Under the pieces are notes generated by a model. The model had not been told where the DNA came from. It saw nothing but the letters and a program-made list of their open reading frames with translations, and did no database searches. The position numbers and the translations under genes are program-made. From Niastella caeni (GTDB lineage: Bacteria; Bacteroidota; Bacteroidia; Chitinophagales; Chitinophagaceae): 64,000 bases of DNA. Positions within the stretch are counted from its first letter, which is position 1; every line of letters starts with the position of its first letter. The stretch spans positions 434,001-498,000 of the forward strand of contig NZ_STFF01000003.1 of the NCBI RefSeq assembly GCF_004834005.1. Reading direction: 5' to 3'. Positions 24,803-30,957 of this stretch are shown here, piece by piece.

Positions 24803-26170
24803 CTATAGGGAAACTTTCTTATTCGGGTACCGCTCCGCATACTGATACACCAACCCTCTTATATAATCATTCTCAGGATAACGCGTGAGATAGGTCTTTA
24901 ATTCTTCGCGGCTCGTAATGCCCACCCCTGCCGGAATGTATCCCATTCCATAGAACTTGCCTTTCTCCATTAAGATGCAGCTTTGTTCTTCCCGATCGTT
25001 ACCGGCATCCACTACGGCAAACGTGGGCAGCCAGTCTTCCAGCCATTGCAACGCCACCTGTACCCGCTCGTTATACACAGCGGCTGGCTCTTTGTGCTCG
25101 CAGGCGCCGGGGCAAACCGATTCACCGGTTCCGGTGCACGGCCCGGGCGCGGTTTGCATAAAGCACAACCTGGGACATAAAGTAAACCGTTGTATCAGTT
25201 GATTCACCAGCCGGTGGCCTTCAATGAGCAGGTTGAAGGTATACAGCGGTTGCATGTGTTTCTTCTTTTTATCTATCGCCAGGCGCATATAGCCGCTGCT
25301 GTCTTCGAACATGTATAACCCGTACGAATGGCTGAACCGCTTTTGGCTGCTATTGAACTCAGGCCATAACCGTTTTATTTCTATGCTCTCCAGTATAAAG
25401 GCCATTAACTCGGTACTGCACGACTGATAAGTAATGCTGTAGATGTTGCGTAAAAAATCCTGCCGCTGTTTACCCGCGCCATTATGCGTGAAGTGACTGC
25501 TTACCCGGTATTTGAGGTTCTTTGCCTTCCCTACATAGATCACTTTACCAGATTGGTTATGGAAATAATATACGCCCGGCGTATACGGCAACTGGTCAAC
25601 CTGCTCTTTGGGCAGGTTGGGCGGTAACGATTGTTCCTTGGCGCCGCGTTTTATAAACTGCTGTATATGTGGTTCGGCGTTATGTTGCAGTAAATGTTCC
25701 AGCAACCGTACGGTAGCATCGGCGTCTCCACCGGCCCGGTGCCTGTTCTGGATCTGAATGCCAAAATACCGGCACAGGTTGCCCAGGCTATAGGAAGGAA
25801 TGCCGGGAAATACCTTTTTTGACAAGCGAACGGTGCACAGCTTATGGCAGTTCAGCTCATACCCTACCACATCAAGGTGATGCTTCAAGAAAGAGTAATC
25901 AAAATTTACATTGTGGGCTATAAAGATCTTCCCGTGCAACAACTCAAATAATTGCGGCGCCAGTTCTTCAAAGCTGGGGGCATCGGCTACCATATCATTG
26001 GTAATACCCGTTAACACCTGAATATAATGGGGTATGGTACGCACCGGTCTTACCAGGCTTTCAAAGCGGTTTATAACAGATTGTCCATCATGTAACACAA
26101 TAGCAATCTCTGTTATATCGTTATTTGCAGCGTACCCGCCGGTAGTTTCTATATCAACGATAGCGTACAT
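24803..26170 (-). CDS. DnaQ-like 3'-5' exonuclease fused to a GIY-YIG nuclease domain
   Basis: 455 residues. Residues 1-165 are a DEDDh exonuclease: Exo I IVDIETTGG (Asp6, Glu8), Exo II FIAHNVNFDYSF, Exo III HRAGGDADATVRLL. Residues about 195-275 are a GIY-YIG domain: PGVYYFHNQSGKVIYVGKAKNLKYRVSSHF. The C-terminal third has a five-cysteine cluster CPRLC ... GPC ... SVCPGAC that resembles the Fe-S region of UvrC. The architecture is that of DNA-repair nucleases combining proofreading-type and UvrC/Cho-type nucleases. It is cytoplasmic and stands alone. Domain assignments are firm; the pathway is inferred. Confidence 0.9.
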   Translation of the reverse strand: MYAIVDIETTGGYAANNDITEIAIVLHDGQSVINRFESLVRPVRTIPHYIQVLTGITNDMVADAPSFEELAPQLFELLHGKIFIAHNVNFDYSFLKHHLDVVGYELNCHKLCTVRLSKKVFPGIPSYSLGNLCRYFGIQIQNRHRAGGDADATVRLLEHLLQHNAEPHIQQFIKRGAKEQSLPPNLPKEQVDQLPYTPGVYYFHNQSGKVIYVGKAKNLKYRVSSHFTHNGAGKQRQDFLRNIYSITYQSCSTELMAFILESIEIKRLWPEFNSSQKRFSHSYGLYMFEDSSGYMRLAIDKKKKHMQPLYTFNLLIEGHRLVNQLIQRFTLCPRLCFMQTAPGPCTGTGESVCPGACEHKEPAAVYNERVQVALQWLEDWLPTFAVVDAGNDREEQSCILMEKGKFYGMGYIPAGVGITSREELKTYLTRYPENDYIRGLVYQYAERYPNKKVSL

Positions 26171-26389
26171 AGATTGATCGTAAAGTTACAAAGAACCACC
26201 GGAAGCCAGAAGTCCGAAGTCTGAGGTCTGAAGTCCGATGCCTAAACAGAGGCATTAAGGTAAATCACAGAGTATAAAGCATTTATACACTGATTACTTC
26301 TTACATCTTACTTCCTGCTTCAAATTAATCCTACCCCATGAGTGTTTAATCCGCCCTTCATTGTTAAACCTCAAAAAAATCCGTTGTCT
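26171..26389. other. Start of the 1.3-kb region before valS
   Basis: Includes AAGTCCGAAGTCTGAGGTCTG words at about 26208-26245, a minor repeat family whose words recur near 61297 (GAAGTCTGATT). No gene and no clear promoter for the small gene at 26390. Confidence 0.4.
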
Positions 26390-26500
26390 ATGCAAAAATT
26401 CAACTTGCATGAAGCAGGAGAAAAAAAGACCATGATCGCAGTGATCGTTGTATTCTTTACTGCATTGGTACTGTTTTCTTACTGGTTTACCCAAAGCTAA
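26390..26500 (+). CDS. Small single-helix membrane protein, copy 1 (36 aa)
   Basis: An ATG at 26390 opens a 36-codon frame: MQKFNLHEAGEKKTM, then a hydrophobic helix IAVIVVFFTALVLFSYWF and TQS. A charged N-terminus with one C-terminal membrane helix is the layout of many small bacterial membrane proteins. The pattern F-x-L-x-E-x-G ... M ... S-Y is shared with a 37-residue frame at 27118, which supports both as real, related genes. An inverted repeat follows at 26535-26662. No family known to me; possibly a small accessory subunit of a membrane complex. Confidence 0.6.
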   Translation: MQKFNLHEAGEKKTMIAVIVVFFTALVLFSYWFTQS

Positions 26501-26534
26501 CTGCTTTGCCACCATCTGAAGTTCAAAATCTTTA

Positions 26535-26662
26535 GTATGAAGCGCAAAGGAGAATCAATTGGGAATAAGCAATTGACGATTGGCAATTAGCCCCCGACGC
26601 GAGTTGCAACGATTAACAAAAGCCATAATCGTACACGCCTCTCCTTCTTTGTGCTTCATACT
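26535..26662. repeat. Large inverted repeat after small gene
   Basis: AGTATGAAGCGCAAAGGAGA (26535-26554) is answered by TCTCCTTCTTTGTGCTTCATACT near 26641-26662 (three-base insertion in one arm). Between them lie CAATTGACGATTGGCAATTAG words of another family and low-complexity sequence. It could form a long hairpin downstream of the 36-codon gene. The rest, to 26919, holds no gene. Confidence 0.6.
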
Positions 26663-26919
26663 TTTCTTTCTGCAGAAATGCCCACTTTGAGAAAATTCCC
26701 AAATTTGTACTCAAGGGCTGTAATTACCTCTTCTAACACCCAACTTTATACTCCTTGCTCACTTTTAACTTGTCAACTTTTATACTTGTTGCCCAGCTTC
26801 ATTAACCTGGCCCCCTAACGTTAGCCCGGGTTTAACGGTTCCCCTTCGCTCCTAATACCTTATAGCCAATCCTTTTCCCCTGTCCCATCCCGTATTTTCA
26901 CTTTTTTATGATGGTAACA

Positions 26920-26951
26920 TTTGCAGCTTTAACGGCTGTGTATTACCTTTG
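26920..26951 (+). promoter_or_regulatory. Promoter of small membrane protein copy 2
   Basis: TTTG (26920-26923), 20 bases, TACCTTTG (26944-26951): a full match to the Bacteroidota promoter TTTG-N19/20-TAnnTTTG. The start of transcription would be near 26958, giving a leader of about 160 bases before the ATG at 27118. Confidence 0.75.
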
Positions 26952-27117
26952 TAGTGGACTTCATATTAGCCTGGCTTTTTACCCTTAACTGATTTATATC
27001 CTTCCTGGAATCACCAAAGGCTTTAGTTTTTATACCCTATATACATTTCGTTAGCCTGTGAAAACTGATTGCAAGATCGTACTACGGATTTTATAACTTT
27101 TAAAAAAAACGTAGCGT

Positions 27118-27231
27118 ATGAAAAAATCAACGCATCATTTCCATCTGGGCGAAAACGGTAAGGTTGCTTTAATGGCAATTGGTTTTCTTAGCTTCATTAT
27201 GCTTTTATCGTACCTGTATTGGTATGCTTAA
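27118..27231 (+). CDS. Small single-helix membrane protein, copy 2 (37 aa)
   Basis: A 37-codon frame: MKKSTHHFHLGENGKVALM, then the helix AIGFLSFIMLLSYLYWYA. It has its own promoter (26920-26951) and intrinsic terminator (27313-27344), so it is an independent transcription unit, strong evidence for a real gene despite its size. F-H-L-G-E-N-G followed by a helix ending in S-Y-x-x-W parallels F-N-L-H-E-A-G ... S-Y-W in the gene at 26390. The His-rich N-terminus could bind metal, but this is speculative. Function unknown. Confidence 0.72.
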   Translation: MKKSTHHFHLGENGKVALMAIGFLSFIMLLSYLYWYA

Positions 27232-27312
27232 TCGCTAACGGCTCAACCTCACTGAAACACAAAAGATTTCCGGTATCTCCTTCTATGATATTGGATAGAG
27301 AATTATTTTGTA

Positions 27313-27344
27313 AGCATTTCGCCTGCAGGTGAAGTGCTTTTTTT
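27313..27344 (+). terminator. Rho-independent terminator of small gene 27118-27231
   Basis: AGCATTTCGCC-TGCA-GGTGAAGTGCT pairs over 11 bp (two G-U pairs) with a 4-base loop and is followed by a run of seven T. Confidence 0.92.
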
Positions 27345-27362
27345 ATGCCAAATCCGGTCCCG

Positions 27363-27475
27363 CCTTTAGTCGGGATTAGCACGTTCCAGGCATCACTTCC
27401 ACATTTATCATTCTATATTCAATATTTACCCCGCTCGTTGCCTGGTTGCCTTTATGCCTTGTTGCCTTTTCTTAC
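27363..27475. repeat. Palindrome and GGCAACAAGGC-type words before valS
   Basis: CCCGCCTTTAGTCGGGAT (about 27361-27378) is a member of the GTCCCGA...TCGGGA family. GGTTGCCTTTATGCCTTG (27444-27461) is the reverse complement type of the words at 2541-2560. Confidence 0.55.
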
Positions 27476-27483
27476 TACCTTTG
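27476..27483 (+). promoter_or_regulatory. Candidate -7 element of valS (TACCTTTG)
   Basis: TACCTTTG fits TAnnTTTG and lies 27 bases before the valS ATG, but no TTTG/TTG is found 19-20 bases upstream. Confidence 0.45.
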
Positions 27484-27510
27484 CCCTCCCTTAAAGCGGA
27501 TTAAATATCT

Positions 27511-30210
27511 ATGGAACTAAGCAAGAATTACCAACCCGAAGCGGTGGAGGAAAAATGGAGTAAGCATTGGAAATCAAAAAGATATTTCAACAGCACCCCC
27601 GATGAGCGCAAACCGTTCACGGTGGTGATACCCCCGCCCAACGTTACCGGGGTATTACACATGGGCCATACGCTCAACGAAACCGTGCAAGACATCCTGG
27701 TGCGCAAAGCCCGCATGAGCGGACTGAACGCCTGCTGGGTGCCCGGCAGCGACCATGCCTCTATTGCTACCGAAAGCAAGGTGGTTCAAATGCTGGAAAA
27801 GGAAAAAGGCATTAAAAAAAGCGATCTCACCCGAGAAGAGTTCCTGAAATATGCTTTTGAGTGGAAAGAAAAATACGGCGGCATCATCTATCACCAGATA
27901 GAAAAGCTGGGCTGTAGTGTTGACTGGGACCGGGTTTCGTTTACCATGGACCCCGATTATTACAAAGCCGTTCTGAAGGTTTTTGTTGACCTCTATAATA
28001 AAAAAATGATCTACCGCGGCGCCCGGATGATCAACTGGGACCCGGCCGCGAAAACCGCCCTCAGCGATGAGGAAGTGGAGTACAAAGAGGTTCAGGGGAA
28101 ACTGTATTACGTTAAGTACCTGGTGGTTGACGAGGCTGGAACCACAAACAACACACCACAAACAACAAACTTCATCACCATCGCTACCCAGCGCCCCGAA
28201 ACCATCATGGGTGACTCGGGCGTATGCGTAAACCCAACCGATGAACGCTTTGCCCACCTGAAAGGCAAAAAGGTGATCGTTCCGCTGGTTAACCGGGCCG
28301 TACCGGTGATCTTCGACGAATATGTTGATCCCGCGTTTGGTACCGGCGCCCTGAAAGTGACCCCGGCGCATGATATCAACGACTATAACCTGGGGCTGAA
28401 ACACAACCTCAGGATCATAGACACCCTCAACGAAGACGGCACCCTGAATGCCGCCGCAGAAGTTTGCGTGGGTATGGACCGCTTTGCAGCGCGTAAGAAG
28501 GTGGTTGAAATGCTTAAAGAGCAGGGGCTGCTGGTTAAAGAGGAAGAATACACTACCCGCCTTGGGTTCTCTCAACGCAGTATGGCCGTGGTGGAACCGC
28601 GCATCTCTACCCAATGGTTCGTAGCCATGCGTTCCCTGGCCGATAAAGCCCTGGCAGCCGTTAACAGCGGCGAAGTAAGAATTCACCCGGGCGATAAATT
28701 CCTGGCCACCTACCGCTACTGGCTCGAAAATGTAAAGGACTGGTGTATCAGCCGCCAACTCTGGTGGGGACAGCAGATACCCGCATGGTACGATGATAAT
28801 GGCAATTGCTATGTGGCGGAAACAGAAAATGAGGCCAGGCTTCAAGCCGCAAGCCAAAAGCTGAAAGCCGAAAACAAAAAGGCCGATGCAGCCAGCTTAC
28901 AGCTTGCAGCTAACAGCTTGCAGCTTTCCCAGGATGTAGACGTGCTCGACACCTGGTTCTCGAGCTGGTTATGGCCTATTGAAGTGTTCAAGGGCATCAC
29001 GCACCCCGGCAATCCCGACATCAATTATTACTATCCTACTTCGGTGCTCGTAACCGGACAGGACATCATATTCTTCTGGGTAGCCCGCATGATCATGGCC
29101 GGCATGGAGTACATGGATGTAAAGCCATTCAGCGATGTATACTTCACCGGTATGGTGCGCGATAAGCAGGGTAGAAAAATGAGCAAAAGCCTCGGCAACT
29201 CGCCCGACCTGCTGGAACTGATCGACAAGTTCGGCGCCGACGCGGTTCGCTTTGGCATCATGATCTCCTCCCCCGCCGGTAACGACCTGCTGTTCGATGA
29301 AACCTCTCCCGAACAGGGCCGGAACTTCAATAACAAGATCTGGAATGCCCTGAAGCTGGTAAAGATGTGGGAAGGCAGAACCAATGGGCAATCGACAATA
29401 GGCAATGGACAAACTCCTTTTGCCATTCAATGGTTTGAAAACAGATTGCAACAGGCTAAAGCAGAAATCGAGCAGCATCATAAAGACTTTAAGCTCAGCG
29501 AAGGATTGAAAACCATCTATTCGCTCATCTGGGACGACTTCTGCAGTTGGTACCTGGAATGGGTAAAACCCGGCATGGACCAGCCGATAGACAAGGCCGT
29601 GTACGACAAAACGGTTTCGTTCTTCACCGAACTCATGCAATTGCTGCATCCTTATATGCCGTTCGTTACGGAAGAAATATACCATTTGCTCACTACCCGC
29701 ACCGAAGACCTGTGCGTAAAACAGTTTGCACCGCTGCAAACCACCAACGCCATTGTATTGCAGGAAGGCCAATTACTGAAAGACGTAATTACCGGCTTAC
29801 GCGATGTGCGGGTGAAGAACCAGATAAAGCCGAAAGAACCCATTAAACTGTACATACAGGGGGGCAACAGCGAACTGTACAAAGCCATTGAGCCCATCCT
29901 GATGAAACAGGTAAATATTCAACAAATAACTTTTACAGCCGACACGGTGGCCAATACGATTACAGCCGTAATTGGTAAAGACAAGTTCTACATTGAAACT
30001 GAACGCCCTGTAGATACCGGCGCGCAAAAAGAAGAGCTGTTGAAAGAGCTGGAATACCTGAAAAAGTTCCTGGAATCAGTTAATAAAAAGTTAAGTAACG
30101 AAAGGTTCGTACAATCTGCAAGGCCGGATGTCGTTCAATTAGAGCAAAAGAAAAAACTGGATGCTGAAGCCAAGATCAAGGTCCTTGAGGATAGCCTGTC
30201 AAACCTCTAA
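27511..30210 (+). CDS. valS: Valyl-tRNA synthetase
   Basis: ValRS charges tRNA-Val. The 899 residues show all class-I landmarks: PPPNVTGVLHMGHTLN with HMGH as the HIGH motif (about 41-53), the editing (CP1) domain with ITIATQRPETIMGDSG, DVLDTWFSSWLWP, KMSKS in GRKMSKSLGNSPD (about 553-565), the helical anticodon-binding domain and a C-terminal coiled-coil arm (EELLKELEYLKKFLESVNKKLSN). Oddly, three loops are encoded by DNA that looks like the genome's intergenic repeats (28135-28172, 28832-28930, 29375-29430); the frame stays open and catalytic blocks are untouched. A TACCTTTG element precedes it and a terminator follows. Confidence 0.97.
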   Translation: MELSKNYQPEAVEEKWSKHWKSKRYFNSTPDERKPFTVVIPPPNVTGVLHMGHTLNETVQDILVRKARMSGLNACWVPGSDHASIATESKVVQMLEKEKGIKKSDLTREEFLKYAFEWKEKYGGIIYHQIEKLGCSVDWDRVSFTMDPDYYKAVLKVFVDLYNKKMIYRGARMINWDPAAKTALSDEEVEYKEVQGKLYYVKYLVVDEAGTTNNTPQTTNFITIATQRPETIMGDSGVCVNPTDERFAHLKGKKVIVPLVNRAVPVIFDEYVDPAFGTGALKVTPAHDINDYNLGLKHNLRIIDTLNEDGTLNAAAEVCVGMDRFAARKKVVEMLKEQGLLVKEEEYTTRLGFSQRSMAVVEPRISTQWFVAMRSLADKALAAVNSGEVRIHPGDKFLATYRYWLENVKDWCISRQLWWGQQIPAWYDDNGNCYVAETENEARLQAASQKLKAENKKADAASLQLAANSLQLSQDVDVLDTWFSSWLWPIEVFKGITHPGNPDINYYYPTSVLVTGQDIIFFWVARMIMAGMEYMDVKPFSDVYFTGMVRDKQGRKMSKSLGNSPDLLELIDKFGADAVRFGIMISSPAGNDLLFDETSPEQGRNFNNKIWNALKLVKMWEGRTNGQSTIGNGQTPFAIQWFENRLQQAKAEIEQHHKDFKLSEGLKTIYSLIWDDFCSWYLEWVKPGMDQPIDKAVYDKTVSFFTELMQLLHPYMPFVTEEIYHLLTTRTEDLCVKQFAPLQTTNAIVLQEGQLLKDVITGLRDVRVKNQIKPKEPIKLYIQGGNSELYKAIEPILMKQVNIQQITFTADTVANTITAVIGKDKFYIETERPVDTGAQKEELLKELEYLKKFLESVNKKLSNERFVQSARPDVVQLEQKKKLDAEAKIKVLEDSLSNL
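28135..28172. repeat. Intergenic-type word repeat inside valS (insert 1)
   Basis: ACCACAAACAACACACCACAAACAACAAAC encodes the low-complexity loop TTNNTPQTTN just before the editing-domain strand FITIATQRPET. The same ACCACAAACAACAAAC words occur in the intergenic element at 62343-62510. The insertion keeps the frame. Confidence 0.6.
28832..28930. repeat. Intergenic-type palindromic repeat inside valS (insert 2)
   Basis: Words AAGCCGCAAGCC and AAGCTGAAAGCCG are answered by CAGCTTACAGCTTGCAGC and AACAGCTTGCAGCTT, so the block can fold like the intergenic element at 30881-30934. It encodes about 33 residues (ARLQAASQKLKAENKKA and ADAASLQLAANSLQLS) just before the conserved DVLDTWFSS. Confidence 0.7.
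29375..29430. repeat. Intergenic-type word repeat inside valS (insert 3)
   Basis: CCAATGGGCAATCGACAATA and GGCAATGGAC words encode RTNGQSTIGNGQTPFAIQW at the junction between the catalytic core and the anticodon-binding domain. Similar words (CAATTGACGATTGGCAATTA) occur in the non-coding stretch at about 26570-26590. Confidence 0.55.
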
Positions 30211-30853
30211 TAAACAAACCCCGGTTTCTAACATATTAATAAAAAGCATACTGCTTTCAGCGGTATGCTTTTGTTATTTTAAACCCTGCTCAGCGCAAAA
30301 GCTGAATTTCGACCAGCGGATCCTGGTGAATATGATGGAGAGCCGTACGGAAGGCACAACCAAAGTGATGCGGGGCATATCTGATTACACCCAGGAAATA
30401 TCATTTCTCATTCCTGCCACCGTAACAGTGGTTGGTTTAATCGACAATAATAAAATGACCCTTAAAAAGGGTTTGTACCTGGCGGAATCGGCTGCAGCAG
30501 CCACATTTATTACCTATGGGATGAAATACTCCTTTAAGCGCTCGCGGCCTTACATGAAGATTAACGGGCTTTCTGCCGCCGGTACAGGTAATAGTCCTTC
30601 CTTTCCCAGCGGGCATACTTCAGTAGCATTTGCCTCGGCTACCTCGCTTTACCTGGCCTACCCCAAATGGTATGTGGCCGTTCCGGCATTTACCTATGCC
30701 GCGGCAGTTGGTTATAGCAGAATGTACCTGGGCGTGCATTACCCCAGCGATGTGCTGGCCGGAGCAGTGATCGGCGCAGGCAGCGCCTGGTTGATGTATA
30801 AGGCGAATAAATGGTTGTTTAAGAAAAAGCCGAATACAGCTACAAGCTTCTAG
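30161..30853 (+). CDS. PAP2-family phosphatase
   Basis: A PAP2 (type 2 phosphatidic acid phosphatase-like) membrane protein; such enzymes dephosphorylate lipid pyrophosphates or phosphatidates. The three signature motifs are present: KYSFKRSRPY, PSFPSGHTS and SRMYLGVHYPSDVLAG. A signal-like stretch ILIKSILLSAVCFCYFKPCSAQ precedes the mature start. The only upstream ATG is at 30161, inside the end of valS (50-base overlap), giving an unusually long N-region; otherwise a non-ATG start such as ATA would be needed. The valS terminator hairpin lies within this reading frame. The family is secure, the start is not. Confidence 0.82.
   Translation: MLKPRSRSLRIACQTSNKQTPVSNILIKSILLSAVCFCYFKPCSAQKLNFDQRILVNMMESRTEGTTKVMRGISDYTQEISFLIPATVTVVGLIDNNKMTLKKGLYLAESAAAATFITYGMKYSFKRSRPYMKINGLSAAGTGNSPSFPSGHTSVAFASATSLYLAYPKWYVAVPAFTYAAAVGYSRMYLGVHYPSDVLAGAVIGAGSAWLMYKANKWLFKKKPNTATSF
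30242..30272 (+). terminator. Hairpin terminator after valS (inside the PAP2 frame)
   Basis: AAAAGCATAC and GTATGCTTTT form a perfect 10-bp stem, extended by inner GC pairs, around TGCTTTCAGCG. A T-rich tract (TTGTTATTTT) follows. It lies 31 bases after the valS stop but within codons of the PAP2 signal peptide. Confidence 0.8.
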
Positions 30854-30880
30854 CAAAATACAATGTAGCATTTGGTTTTC

Positions 30881-30934
30881 CGCTTGCAGCTTGCAGTTTG
30901 CGACTTGCAGCTTGCAGCTTGCGGCTTACAGCTC
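30881..30934. repeat. CTTGCAG-word palindromic repeat
   Basis: Tandem GCTTGCAGCTTGCAGTTTGC-type words between the convergent PAP2 gene and the large envelope protein gene; same family as the valS insert at 28832-28930. Confidence 0.7.
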
Positions 30935-30957
30935 AACCTACATCCTCTTAACCAAAA

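Noticed and set aside
27655..28857. 400-codon minus-strand frame inside valS
   Set aside because: Antisense of a highly conserved, G+C-richer gene; no recognisable domains.
28969..29772. 267-codon minus-strand frame inside valS
   Set aside because: Shadow of the ValRS anticodon-domain coding sequence.
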